Source: Helianthus annuus (Eukaryota; Streptophyta; Magnoliopsida; Asterales; Asteraceae). From it: a stretch of DNA of 64,000 nt. Positions 19,575 through 30,884 of this stretch are shown here, piece after piece (positions within the stretch are counted from its first letter, which is position 1; each line of letters opens with the position of its first letter). The notes beneath the pieces are model-generated. The model did no database searches, was not told the origin of the DNA, and worked only from the letters and a program-made list of their open reading frames with translations. The DNA lies in assembly GCF_002127325.2 (NCBI RefSeq), contig NC_035443.2:27619838-27683837 (forward strand), given 5' to 3'. Position numbers and translations under genes: made by a program.

Positions 19575-21510
19575 TTACTCTTGCTTGACCTTAATGCCAT
19601 TTACCAATAATAAGAAGTCAAATCTAGATTTGTCAAAAGCTTTGGTAAATAAGTCGGCACGTTGGTCATCGGTGTGGACCTTAACAACATCGATTAGCCT
19701 TTTCTCAAAGCAATCACGTATGAAGTGATATTTGATTTCGATGTGTTTGGTCTTTGAATGCTGCACAGGATTTTTAGTGATATCTAAAGCAGCAGAATTA
19801 TCAACGTATATAGGAGTAGTTAGGAATTCAAAACCGTAGTCCCGCAATTGTTGTTGGATCCAGAGAACTTGTGAACAACAACTTGAGGCAGCAATGTATT
19901 CAGCTTCGCATGTTGATGTAGCGACACACGTTTGCTTCTTGCACTGCCATGTGACTAGGCGATTTCCTAAGAACTGACATCCAGCCGTTGTGGATTTACC
20001 GTCGATTTTACATCCGCCAAAATCAGAATCACTGAATGCGACCAAGTCAAAGTTGTTATCCCTAGGATACCACAGACCAGTGTCGGGGTAAGCCTTCAAA
20101 TAACGAAAAATCCTTTTGACAGCTGCAAGATGTGAGGCTTTCGGGTTGACTTGATATCTGGCAAGCAGGCACGTTGGGTACATTATATCTGGCCTTGATG
20201 CTGTGAGGTACATAAGGGATCCGATCATCGCGCGATAGTATGAAGGGCTAACAGGTTCACCCTTCAAGTCAGGAGTAATTCCGTGATTAGTTGGCAGTGG
20301 GGTACCAATGGGCGTTGCATCGGACATCTGGAACCGGCTCAAGATGTCTCCAACATATTTAGTCTGATGGATGAATATCCCAGACTCCGTTTGTTGCACT
20401 TGTAGGCCCAAGAAGAAATTCATTTCCCCCATAGCACTCATCTCGAACTTATCCTGCATGATGCGCTCGAAATTCCTACACAAAACATCATTAGTAGAAC
20501 CAAAAATAATATCATCAACATAAACCTGTACCAGAAGAAGATCTCCATCTTGTTCTTTGATGAAGAGAGTACAATCGATAAGACCTCTTCGAAAACCGTT
20601 CTCCAGCAGATATGTAGATAAGGTTGCATACCAAGCTCGTGGCGCTTGATGAAGACCATAGAGAGCTTTGTTGAGCAACCAAACCCGATCGGGATGGACA
20701 GGATCTTCAAAACCTGGAGGCTGTTCGACATATACCTCTTCTTCAACCACACCATGTAGAAATGCACTTTTGACGTCCATCTGGTAAACCTTGAATCCTT
20801 TAAATGAGGCATAGGCCAGAAAGATCCGAATAGCTTCCAGACGTGCAACAGGTGCATAGACTTCGTTGTAGTCGATCCCTTCAATCTGACGAAAACCTTG
20901 AACGACTAAACGAGCTTTGTTTCGAATAACTACTCCACGGTCGTCTTTCTTGCATTTGAAGACCCAACGAGTGCCAATCTTCTTGTAGTTCTCAGGCTTT
21001 TCAACAAGCTTCCAAACACCAAGCTTGTGAAATTGCTGTAATTCTTCCTGCATGGCTTCAACCCAGGCACTATCTTTCAATGCTTCTTTCCACGACTTTG
21101 GTTCTTCTTGTGACACGTAACACGCGAAGGACCAGTCATTTTGTTGGCCAGATTCTCTTATAGCTGAATACAAACCAGCATTCCGGTTGTTTCTCAGCTG
21201 ATTACGCGTCTGCACACCGCGATGGACATCTCCTATGATATTCTGCTGGGGATGGGTATCGTGAATCCTCATTTCAGGATTATCTGGCACACGAGCATTG
21301 ATACCCAAATTATTCAGATTAAGATCAACAACCAACTCCACACCTGGAATGTGGGTAGAGGTGGATGCATTCCCTTCAGCAGTATCTACATTCTGCGTAT
21401 GAGGTGTATCTACAGAAGCACCTTGAACAGGAGCAGCTGGAGCTGAAGATCCTTCGGCTGCATCATGATATTCATCATCTTCAGAAGAGTCATTATAATG
21501 AGCAGCATCT
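19575..21510 (-). pseudogene. pol: Pol C-terminal part (reverse transcriptase, RNase H) of element 2
   Basis: The open frame runs from the deletion junction (about 21508-21513) to the stop at 19575. It begins in the acidic linker ([10 protein letters not shown]) and contains the linker segment [13 protein letters not shown]. It then carries complete copia reverse transcriptase ([28 protein letters not shown]) and RNase H ([26 protein letters not shown]) regions. No stop is seen inside. It is close to the corresponding part of element 1. It is called a pseudogene because it is out of frame with the protease-integrase part upstream and has no plausible start of its own. Confidence 0.88.
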
Positions 21511-22344
21511 TCGGATCCTTTTCACTTTCAACGTATAGAGATTTTCTAACATTGTAAGAAGATCCTTGAGGATGCCAGGAGTTTCACTTTTGTGTGCCAT
21601 AAAAGATACCCAAGAAAATCTAGAGTAGTCATCAGTAACTACTAAACAATAAGCATCACCAAACGTTGTCTTGTGCTTCATAGGTCCAAAAAGGTCCATA
21701 TGAAGACGTTCGAGAGGCATGCTGACAGTGTTGATTTTCTTCAAAGGGTGAGACTTCTTCGTTTGCTTCCCCTTTTGGCATGAGACACAGATATCTTGCA
21801 AATGAAAACTTCTTACAGGCACACCATTCACAAGATTATTTTTCACCAAATGGTTCATCTTTCTCAAGTGAATGTGTCCCATTCTTCTGTGCCAAGATAT
21901 AGACTCCTTTTCTGTGGCTTTTGAGACAAAACAAGTAACTTGTGCAGATGTTGTAATCGCCTGGCTCATGTCGAGAATATAAAGATCATTAACTCTCGGA
22001 GCCGATAAGAGAATCCATTCTTGTGGAATTTTGAATCCAGGTTTCAGCACATAGCAGCCAGCGTCATCAAAAATCACTGAGAACTTTTTATCGCAGATTT
22101 GCGACACACTGAGAAGATTGTGATCAATTTGCTTCACATAATTGATCTTATTAAAGCACACGATACCATTGGAGATACTTCCTTCTCCAGTGATGTACCC
22201 TCCTTTATCACCTGCAAAAGCAACATACCCTCCTCTGATATTTCTCACGTCATACAGGAGCCGTAAGTCGCCAGTCATGTGCCTGGATGCTCCACTATCA
22301 ACAATCCAATGACTATTAATAGTTCCTCCTAGAACATCCTGCAC
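21511..22344 (-). pseudogene. pol: Pol N-terminal part (protease, broken integrase) of element 2
   Basis: The frame opens just after gag at a GTG (22344). It has the protease (HWIVDSGAS), the GAG-pre-integrase segment ([13 protein letters not shown]), and the first part of the integrase core ([16 protein letters not shown]) up to LKVKRIR. There the expected SDNGTEF is missing and the frame runs into unrelated codons and stops near 21493. The second catalytic Asp and the Glu of the DD35E triad are gone. By alignment with element 1, about 226 residues (element 1 residues 279-504) are lost and the frame is shifted by one. Confidence 0.88.
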
Positions 22345-22359
22345 ATGTCAATTAAAACA

Positions 22360-25300
22360 TCAGTTGAGAATGGGGACCCAAGCCTTAGTGGTCTTGGGTC
22401 GTCCCTTGGCATCACGATACGTAAGCTCTATCTCTTGATGGTTTTCAAGAACAACTGCTCCCCCTGAATTGTCACCCGACTTAGGTAACCAAGTTTGTCT
22501 GTGCCTACCAGTTTCTGAAGATTCTGGTTTTACAGGTTGTGACACACTTGGTTCCTTTTGTACTATTTTGACTTCAGATTTTAAGGCTTTTTCAACAGTT
22601 TTAATGTTCTTACGTCGTTGTTTAGTTTCTTGTTCTTTTACAGTTCGTTTATCTTGTTTAGGTGAAACTGACCGACGTTGAGGGTGAACTGTTTCAGGTG
22701 GAGTTTTCTCAACAAATTTCTTCTTTGGAGCATTTGGGCAATTTCTGATAATATGCCCAATTTCTCCACATTTGAAACAAGTTCTCCTTTCAACAGACTT
22801 AGGAGAACTTGATCGACTACCAGATGTTGAACTTGTAGAACCTGAGGTACTTGCTCTTTCATCACACCCGTTTGTGTGTTGGGTGTAATTGTTATCACTG
22901 TTACGTTTCAAAATTTTGACTTGTTGTACAAAATCAGTGTTTGATTTGTTTTCAAAAGTCTCAATTTTATCTGTACCTCTTGATGCTACAAACTTAACAT
23001 CTTTTCCTTTCTTCACGTAACGAGCTCCTTTTGATTCAACCTTAGCCTTTGGCTTTGGAGCTCGTTGTTGTTGTTTACCCTTAGAAGCAGTCGGTTGTTG
23101 AGTGGTTGGAGATTTTTGATTACCAAACTGTTTCCTAATCTCAGCCTTAGGAATTGGATCACATTGTGTTACCACAATTCCCGGAAGTGTTTTTCCCAAA
23201 AATTTGTTTGTATTGTCTTCAAAGACTTTATCAATCAAAGATTTATTTACATTTTTAATTGGAAAAACATGATCTGAGTAGATTTTATTATCTCCAACCA
23301 AAGTGTACAACACATTACTGCTTTTAACAGTAGACACATCTTTCTTATCAACCTTGACAGGATCAATCACTTGCTTCTCAACAGATGGAACCTCAGGAGT
23401 ATCAGGATCACAAAGGATGTGATTCTCTCGTGGAATATCTACTCCTTTCATCTTGCTAAGTGATTTATCCTGATCACTTACAGCCACTTCTGATTCATCA
23501 TCCGATGTCTCATAGTCCTCGATAATTGGAGGACTTTGCTTCATGGATGGTGAAGCTTCTTGTTCGTTAGAGGCTGTGTTTGAAGAATTGTCTGGTTTGA
23601 ACCCAAGGCCAGTGGTAAACTCCTCAACATCAAGAGGCACACTGGGTTCATACCGAGGAATTTCTTCCTCATCAGGCATCTTGGTATAGTTGTTCATCAA
23701 AGGGGGCGGACATTTGTTATACCCTATGCCTTTCTGATTTCCCTTTAGTTGTTGAACATCGATGATGTGATCAAGCACAAATCGGGAGTTAGAATAGCTA
23801 TCCAATTTCTGTTTGATCGCATCATGTTCGCATTGGGCAATGGCTAATTGCTTCTTAGTTTCTTCCACAGTGTTAATATATTCATTTATACTTACCTGCT
23901 TGTGGTAAACTACTTTATTAACTTCGGAAACATTTTTCTTTAAAGTTTCAATTACTTCCTTAAAATCTTTTTCGTTCCGAGTTAAAGCCATATTCGCCTC
24001 TTTGCATTTCGATAGTTCAATAACCAAACTCTGATTATGACTATGAAGCTTTTCTGATTCAAGCTTCATCTCTGCACATGATTTACAAATACTAGGAGCA
24101 GGGGGTTCAGAAGTTACCTGACTAGTAGAGGCTGAGCCGTTTGCCATAAAGGCAGTTTGAAAAGAAAAAGCTCCATCTTCAGAGAATAGCTTTTCCATTT
24201 CCTTTGATGCAGTATCAGCCTTCCTAATCAGAATTGATTTCTGACATTTAAGCTCATCAGCTTCATTTAGTAGCTCCTGAACATCATCATCTCCTTCTTC
24301 ATTCACATCAGGCTCTGAGTGATTATCCCCAGAAACAGAGCCTTCTTCATCCGAACTGCCAGAATAACCAGAACTGTCATCGCTTCCAGAAGATTCTTCT
24401 TTTTGAACCTGCTCGATGACCTTAGCATACAATGCAGTTCCACTTCCCTGATCTCCTTCACCAAACTGCACTGACCAGTCACATCCTTCATCAGCTTGAA
24501 CAGCCAAAGCCCGATTGTGATTGGTAGTTCCAGGCTGTCCCTGATTGTTGTTCACTGCCACCATCCTCCGTTCACGGTTTTCTTGTTGGGCATTCACATT
24601 CGTCTGGTTTCTGAAAGGGTTGTGATTGCCGTGTTTTGTTGGTCGAGTGCACTCCCGTTTAAAGTGCCCTTTCTCGCCACAGTTAAAGCACGTGACGGCA
24701 TTAATATCAAACCCATACTTCGTGTTTTTCTTTCCTTCCAACGAAGTTCTTCCAGTTCGTGCCATGAAATCTTTTGCCCTTCTAACCGCACTAGCAAAAG
24801 CCCATTTAATATCCATCAACTCCATTTCTTCCTTGTCGATCTGATCATAATCTTCATTGGTCATGTTGATGTTTCCAAGCTGACCAGCTACCAAACCACA
24901 GTATGCACTGACCATGGTGTTGATAATCTCCATATGTTCCTTAGCAACTTCAATACTAAGGTGTGAAAGATTTGAGTTGTCGACTCGGATTGTGTGATGA
25001 CTTTGAGGCTGAGGTTGAGGATTGCTTGTATAGTGAGCTTGCTGTTGTTGTTGTTGAGGTTGTGGTTGTGGCTGTGTTGGAACAGGAATGTAAGACCTCG
25101 GATCGAATTGAGGTTGTGGTGGAGCAGCTGTTGACTGAGGAAACGGAAAGGAACTTGAACTTGTATTGGACACAAATGCAGTCTGCAGCTTAGGTTGCTG
25201 TTGCTGAGCTGCAGCGGATCTTGCCAAAACATCGAATCCTGGAAGATACATTTCCGTATTCTGAGGAGCTGGAGCACGCCTTGCTTTCCTAATCTCTTCA

Positions 25301-26085
25301 TCATTTTTATGTTCCAGCTTTTGAATGAACTCATAGATGTTGACTTGATCTAGAGTTCCAGTATGCTTCAACAATTCAATGAAGGAACTCCACTTTGGAG
25401 GTAAGGCGTCAGCAAATCTACTCACCATTTCTTGTTGAGTAGCGACAACTCCATAAGCACACATCTCACTAATCAAATGATAGAAACGTGTGATCATATC
25501 ATTCAGAGTCTCGTTTTCCAAAAACTGAAAAGATTCAAACTCTTTCTTCAACAAATCATGCCGAGATTTTCGAGCAGCTGCATTGCCTTCTCCTCTAGCA
25601 ACTAAGGCATCCCACAATGCTTTCGTGGTCTTGCAATAAGAGAACTGATGGTAGATGTCTTTGTTGAGTGCTTGAGTAAGTGTGGCAAAGGCCTTTTTCT
25701 CCAATTCATAAGCCTTCTTGTCATTTTCAAGCATATTTGCATAACCTTCTGAAGTTGACGCAGCAGTCTCAAGATTAGTATTGAACGCATTGATGAAACA
25801 CGTCCAAAGATCAGTGCTTTGCCCTTGGACATATGTGTGAAAACGGTTTTTCCATGATGGAAAATCGTTCATGTGGTTCAACTTAGGTGGACGATTGTTG
25901 CTGCCAGTTTCACTTTCACTAATCAGAAGGTTATGAAGACTTTGACTTTGATTGGATACCAAAGCCCATTGACTTGGACTAATTGATGGCTGTGGAACCA
26001 TACTCTTTGCCCAATCTGCAGCAGTCACTAACTCTTGATTGTTTCGTGAGTCCAAACTCCAATCCCATGGACTTGTACAGCTCAT
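22360..26085 (-). CDS. gag: Gag polyprotein of copia element 2
   Basis: 1,241 residues from the ATG at 26083-26085. An in-frame TTG three codons earlier is not needed. Layout follows element 1: copia gag core (YHQFSYCKTTKALWDAL), a first zinc knuckle near residue 465 (CFNCGEKGHFKREC), a coiled-coil-prone middle, and a second knuckle near 1103 (CFKCGEIGHIIRNC). Differences include a Gln/Pro-rich stretch near 330-370 (QPQPQPQQQQQQ) and many substitutions throughout, so this is a separate subfamily. The frame is uninterrupted, so particle protein could still be made. It ends in TGA, with pol following 15 bases later in the same frame, behind the acceptor-like ATGTGCAG|G. Confidence 0.92.
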   Translation of the reverse strand: MSCTSPWDWSLDSRNNQELVTAADWAKSMVPQPSISPSQWALVSNQSQSLHNLLISESETGSNNRPPKLNHMNDFPSWKNRFHTYVQGQSTDLWTCFINAFNTNLETAASTSEGYANMLENDKKAYELEKKAFATLTQALNKDIYHQFSYCKTTKALWDALVARGEGNAAARKSRHDLLKKEFESFQFLENETLNDMITRFYHLISEMCAYGVVATQQEMVSRFADALPPKWSSFIELLKHTGTLDQVNIYEFIQKLEHKNDEEIRKARRAPAPQNTEMYLPGFDVLARSAAAQQQQPKLQTAFVSNTSSSSFPFPQSTAAPPQPQFDPRSYIPVPTQPQPQPQQQQQQAHYTSNPQPQPQSHHTIRVDNSNLSHLSIEVAKEHMEIINTMVSAYCGLVAGQLGNINMTNEDYDQIDKEEMELMDIKWAFASAVRRAKDFMARTGRTSLEGKKNTKYGFDINAVTCFNCGEKGHFKRECTRPTKHGNHNPFRNQTNVNAQQENRERRMVAVNNNQGQPGTTNHNRALAVQADEGCDWSVQFGEGDQGSGTALYAKVIEQVQKEESSGSDDSSGYSGSSDEEGSVSGDNHSEPDVNEEGDDDVQELLNEADELKCQKSILIRKADTASKEMEKLFSEDGAFSFQTAFMANGSASTSQVTSEPPAPSICKSCAEMKLESEKLHSHNQSLVIELSKCKEANMALTRNEKDFKEVIETLKKNVSEVNKVVYHKQVSINEYINTVEETKKQLAIAQCEHDAIKQKLDSYSNSRFVLDHIIDVQQLKGNQKGIGYNKCPPPLMNNYTKMPDEEEIPRYEPSVPLDVEEFTTGLGFKPDNSSNTASNEQEASPSMKQSPPIIEDYETSDDESEVAVSDQDKSLSKMKGVDIPRENHILCDPDTPEVPSVEKQVIDPVKVDKKDVSTVKSSNVLYTLVGDNKIYSDHVFPIKNVNKSLIDKVFEDNTNKFLGKTLPGIVVTQCDPIPKAEIRKQFGNQKSPTTQQPTASKGKQQQRAPKPKAKVESKGARYVKKGKDVKFVASRGTDKIETFENKSNTDFVQQVKILKRNSDNNYTQHTNGCDERASTSGSTSSTSGSRSSSPKSVERRTCFKCGEIGHIIRNCPNAPKKKFVEKTPPETVHPQRRSVSPKQDKRTVKEQETKQRRKNIKTVEKALKSEVKIVQKEPSVSQPVKPESSETGRHRQTWLPKSGDNSGGAVVLENHQEIELTYRDAKGRPKTTKAWVPILN

Positions 26086-26094
26086 TTTGATCAA

Positions 26095-26967
26095 ATAAAA
26101 ATACCAAACCTACACACCACAAACTGTTAAGTGTAAAACAGATATGAACCTGTTCGAAAGATCAATACTTGTTCGAATGATCAACAAGGTTCGAAAGATC
26201 CTTGTTGAGTTTCGAACAAAGACTTCGAAGGATTGACTTCGAAAGATTGTCTATACGAAGGATCCTTATCTTTCGAAAGATGATTTCGAAAGATTCTCCT
26301 TATGTTTCGAACACAGGCCTCGAAAGATGACAATTGTTTGAAGAATCAACAGTGTTCGAAGGATCACTGTTGATGGCTCGAACAATAACCTCGAAAGATA
26401 ACCTTGAAAGATTCACCTAACACGAAGGATCCTAATCTTTCGTAATGAACAGTAACTCGAAGGATGTATCTATCGAAAAGATTCCTTGACTCGATGGATA
26501 ACACACTGACTTCGAAAGATGTTCGAAGGATGGTTATCTTTCGAATCTCCTTGATCGAAGGATGATCCTTCGAGCTCGAAAGTTATCTTTCGACGGCTGA
26601 CACACTGACAAAAGTACTGATGGGTTGGTGAGAAAAGTGACAGGTTGGTGTACCAACTTTCGGCAGAAAGGATGTTCTGCCACCAACTTTTCCACCAACT
26701 ATTTGACTTTCAAAAAGTTTACCAAAATAGGCAACCTTATCCTCAAGTTCAGTCACCGGAGACAAACCGGAAGTATGGCCGGAAAGTTCAAAGTTTCACA
26801 AAAACGATTTTTATGTTACCCAAACCGACCCCAAACACTCCCGATAGGTTTAGTAGCCGTTTTTCAGTTTCAAAATGCAAGGAAACTACCAAAAACGAGT
26901 GCTAAACCAAGTGTCCAAACACACCAAAGAACTCGAACAAACCGGTTTTAAACAAGGTAGAGAGCCA
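26095..26967 (-). repeat. Leader of element 2 with TCGAA(A/G)GAT array
   Basis: The non-coding leader between gag and the primer-binding site. About 26150-26600 is dense with CGAAAGAT, CGAAGGAT and reverse complements, plus TCGAACA variants, as in element 1. The rest (26600-26967) matches the leader sequence of elements 1 and 3 near their primer-binding sites. Confidence 0.8.
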
Positions 26968-26980
26968 AGCTCTGATACCA
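26968..26980 (-). other. Primer-binding site of element 2
   Basis: AGCTCTGATACCA on the plus strand is the complement of TGGTATCAGAGCT, the initiator-Met-tRNA-type site, two bases inside the 5' LTR. Confidence 0.9.
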
Positions 26981-26982
26981 CT

Positions 26983-27626
26983 TGTAGGTCCCTTTTCACG
27001 GAGGATTACGAACCTAAACCTTGTTATACTAACCCACTAGCAAGTGCGGAATCCAAGCTAGTAGGCAAACCGGGATGAAGCAAGTAGAGAAACAAACACA
27101 CAAGGTTTCACCGATTAACACCACTGTATTAATACGTATGAAGGTTACGGTTACAAGCACAATGTTTACAAAACCAAAGATGTAAACTCTCAAGTGTGTG
27201 TGTGTGTTTCCAGCAGAATGCTCTCAAGCTCTCTATCTCTTGTCTGTGTGCATCTATCTTTCACACTACACTGCATGGGTATATATATACCCAGCACAGG
27301 TTGTCTATCTCGAAGGATCCGATAGATGGTCCGAAGGATCATCTATCGAGGACAAGTCATTCGAAGGATGAGTAGGGACCTCGAAGGATGATCCTTCGAG
27401 GTCTAACAGTCGAACCATATCTATCGACTATCTCGAAGGATCAACAGTATCCTTCGAGTCTATCCTTCGGGCCTATCCTTCGAGACAGACTAACATATTA
27501 AACATATGTCAACTGTTGGCCAAGTCAATCCGGAGGATGGTTGACTTGGTCAACTTACAGACTACCAAGGACATCGTTTATATACAGACCGAATACAGAC
27601 AAAGTACAGACACAAGTGCACCAACA
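26983..27626 (-). repeat. 5' LTR of copia element 2
   Basis: 644 bp, from TGTAGGTCCC to GCACCAACA on the plus strand. The TATA palindrome GGGTATATATATACCC is at 27277-27292 and the U3 motif array at about 27305-27485. It is followed by TACTT (27627-27631). Confidence 0.9.
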
Positions 27627-28360
27627 TACTTAAACAACCGGGACAAGAATCTGAAGGTTAGCCAAGACATAGACAACTCTCTCAACCTGTTATCTCTCTC
27701 TCTCTCTAGAAATCTTGCTATCACACAACGACTTTGAATTTTAATCCAGGATTAACATTAGAATTTCATAGAACGCCTGATGGACATGCGTTGCACAATT
27801 ACAACAAAAAACAATTGTTAAATACTAGCTCTCTGGAAATGCACTGATCCAAGACTATTGATAGAAAACTAGAATCTCCATACTAATAAACTGTATTTGT
27901 GTAGATAAAGAGTAATGTAATCATGGTTGTTCTATGAATCGAGGGGGTGAAGATAAGGAAGATGACCAAAATTTAAAAAAAAGGTAGTACCAGAGCACAC
28001 CTCGAACGACCTTGAGCTTGAGCACACGCCACTAGAGGACCAACTATACCAACAAGGAAATTTGGGAATGTCGAATGGATGGAATACAGTCCTTTTGCTC
28101 CGTTCTTCTGTTTTATCAAATACTAGCTACATGGAAGTGATGTTGTGTACAATCGATGTAAACATAGTTAAAACCAAGAGAAGATGAGTAACTTATTGTA
28201 ATACGTGTTTATCATAATCATATATACCGGTCCTAGAATCCTAGCAGATAGCAAGATAAGCAAAAGTTCACATTATTTATACAATAATACATACAAGGAA
28301 TATTGATGAATCCAAAATGCTTAATAAGATTATAGCTAGAAGAAGTTTCTTCTAATACAT
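27627..28360. other. Sequence between element 2 and the kinase pseudogene
   Basis: AT-rich, with a CT microsatellite near 27690-27707. I recognise no gene, and nothing repeats conspicuously. It may be downstream flank of the receptor-kinase pseudogene. Confidence 0.5.
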
Positions 28361-29780
28361 TCAACTTTCATTTTGCGTATCACTCAATATTGTAATGCTT
28401 AGTTCATTGATAGACTTTTCTCCGTTTAAACCTTCATAAAATCCATCTGTAAATTTTCCAACGTAAAATCCTGGTTCTTTGGGTGAAGGCAATGGGCCCT
28501 TACTCTCGAGCATCATCATCACAGAAGTCATAGTCGGTCTATCTTCTGGGTGATTCTGAGCACACAACAAACCAACATGGATTGATCGTAGTACTTGATG
28601 CACATCAATTAATTCACCAAGACACTTGTCAACTAATTGCAAGGAGTTGCCTTCATTTTGGAGTCCCCATGCCTGTCAACAACAATGAACACAAGTCTCT
28701 TATGTTGTTTGAAATGAACAAATTGCATTAAAAAATAACCAACTTTCTTCTTACTTTGTTGTTGGTTCTCATTTCTATTTGAGCTCAACCTATCAAGTTG
28801 TTCTCATTTTGGGTAATCTTCTAAGTTAACCAGTGTGTGAAAAAAAAAGTCCGACATGATTTGAAGTTACACTCATCATTCTGACAAGTTTTCAATAAAA
28901 AAGTTTGTAATTTGGTTAGTTTTTATTGCTGAAAACAAAGATGTTTACCCAAAAAAAAAAAATACTGATAATATTTACCATATTAAATAGTTTGCCCTCT
29001 CAAAACTAAAAGGCAAACTTATATGTCCGATAAGATTGTTGCAATGTTCTTCGTGGACAAACCGTCTATTTTTTTCTCCACACACAATTTCCAGTATCAA
29101 TACACCAAAGCTATGTATGTCTGATTTTATCGAAAATGTACCATCTTCTGCATACTCTGGTGCCATGTAACCACTGTGAAGAATCAAAGTAAATGTAAGT
29201 GCATCAGTAAATAAATTTGAATGTGGTTAGGGTAAATGACTCTCACCGTGTTCCAACCACTCTATTTGTGTGTGCCTCTATCTGATTTCCTCCAAAACTT
29301 CTAGCTGTGCCAAAATTTGATATCTTCGGGTTCATATCTGCGTCAAGCAAAATATTGTTGACTTTAAGATCCCTATGTATGATTCTGAGTCGAGAATCCT
29401 GGTGAAGATAAAGAAGCCCACGAGCAATTCCAATGATAATTTGGTAACGTGTCCGCCAACCAAGGAGTGTGCTTTGAGTTTTATCTGTCAATAGTTCGAA
29501 TTTTTGTTTATGTCTTTGTTGATTTGATACTTTTCTATGTTTTCTTTTTACGTTATTCCACTTACCAAATATGAAAGAATCAAGGCCTTTGTTTGGCAAG
29601 TATTCATAAATCAACATCTTTTCGACTCTCTCGATGCAGCAACCCAAGAGTTTAACAAGATTGCGATCCTGTAGTTTAGATATCAGGATGACTTCATTCT
29701 TGAACTCATGAAGTCCTTGAGTGATGTTTCTGCTAGCCGCTTCACTGCAATCTCTCGTCCATTTTCAAGTACACCCTGAA
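28361..29780 (-). pseudogene. S-domain/cysteine-rich-type receptor kinase pseudogene, 3' half
   Basis: Exons of a plant receptor-like Ser/Thr kinase can be read. About 29775-29247 has [47 protein letters not shown] and [12 protein letters not shown]. 29173-29023 has [18 protein letters not shown]. 28672-28361 has LRSIHVGLLCAQ and PEDRPTM and ends in a stop. The intron at 29246-29174 has good borders and restores codon phase. Lesions: a frame change just after LAETS (about 29735); an insertion of roughly 30 residues between SFIFG and LLGW; Asn for Asp in the DFG motif (SNFG), which would remove metal binding; and a splice donor reading ATAAGT at 29022-29017 where GTAAGT is expected. The extracellular part would lie upstream, and copia element 3 sits about 75 bp from the first exon seen. 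Confidence 0.85.
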
Positions 29781-29854
29781 ATTAAACTTTTTAAGGCAAG
29801 TATGCAAAAAAAAAAAAAAAAAAAGCCTTCTGTACATCTTAAAAGAATACATAT

Positions 29855-30494
29855 TGTTGATGCACTTGTGTCTGTACTTTGTCTGTATTCGGTCTGTATG
29901 TAAACGATGTCCTGATTAGTGTTGTAAGTTGACCAAGTCAACCATCCCCCGGTTTGACTTGGACAACATTTTGATTAATGTTGAAAGATGTTCTGTCGAA
30001 GGATAAGAGGTCGAAGGATGTTGTGGATCCTTCGACCTCATCGAAAGATATGGTTCGAATGATAGACCTCGAAAGGTGATCTTTCGAGGTCCATGCTGGT
30101 CATTCGAATACTTTGTCTTCGATAGATGATCCTTCGGACCATCTATCGGATCCTTCGGAATCCTTCGGACCAGACATCATAGGCTGGGTATAAATACCCA
30201 TGCAATGTTTGAGTTTAGACAGATGCACAGACAGAAAGATACCGAGAGATAGTTGAGAGCATTCTGTCCGAAACACACACACACTTTGAGAGTTTGCAAG
30301 TTAGATTTGTAAACATTGTGCTTGTAACCGAAACCTTCATTTGCATTAATACAAGTTGTGTTAATCGGTGAACCTTTGTGTGTTTGTGTTGATACTTGTC
30401 TCATCCCGGTTTGCTTGCTAGCTTGGATTCCGCACTCGCTAGTGGGTTAGTATAACAAGGTTTGAGGTTCGTCATCCTCCTAGAGGGACCTACA
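29855..30494 (+). repeat. 5' LTR of copia element 3
   Basis: 640 bp, TGTTGATGC to GACCTACA. It carries the CGAAGGAT/ATCCTTCG array (about 29996-30165). Relative to element 1 it has several indels in U3 (for example extra bases after GGACAACA) and the TATA palindrome is altered. Confidence 0.93.
30185..30200 (+). promoter_or_regulatory. TATA box of copia element 3 LTR
   Basis: TGGGTATAAATACCCA keeps the GGGTA...TACCC arms around TATAAATA. The 3' LTR copy is at 40736-40751. Confidence 0.7.
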
Positions 30495-30496
30495 AG

Positions 30497-30509
30497 TGGT
30501 ATCAGAGCT
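30497..30509 (+). other. Primer-binding site of element 3
   Basis: TGGTATCAGAGCT, two bases after the LTR; initiator Met tRNA type. Confidence 0.9.
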
Positions 30510-30884
30510 TGGCTCTTTACCTTGTTTAAAACCGGGTTTTTCAAGTTCTTGGTGTGTGTTTGAACACTTGGTTTAACACCCGTTTTTGTTGGTTTTTCTA
30601 CACTTTTAAACTGGAAAACGTGTTTTAAACTTACCGGGAGTGTTCATAAGTGGGTTGGGTAACTTAAAACTTGTTTTTAAGTGACTTTGTGTTTTCCGGC
30701 GAAAATTCCGGTTAAAGCTCCGGTGACTGGTTTTAGGATAAGGTTTCCTTTTTGGGCAAATTATCTTTCAAAATCTTAGTTGGTGGGAAAGTTGTCAGCC
30801 TGCCATACTCTTTGCCGAAAGTTGACCTTACCTACCCATCACCTTTTTCACCAACCTGTCACATCAGCGTCAGTGTGTCAGACT

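Larger units (their letters stand above)
17056..27626 (-). mobile_element. Copia element 2, Sirevirus-like, integrase deleted
   Basis: A minus-strand relative of element 1, 10.6 kb. The LTRs (17056-17692 and 26983-27626) differ at two positions by eye, and the left LTR lacks the terminal seven bases TGTAGGT. The duplication TACTT flanks it at 17051-17055 and 27627-27631. Gag is intact and diverged from elements 1 and 3. Pol has lost about 680 bp, from inside integrase to the linker, with a frame change, so integrase and continuous Pol cannot be made. Protease and reverse transcriptase/RNase H parts are otherwise open. It is probably non-autonomous. Confidence 0.9.
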
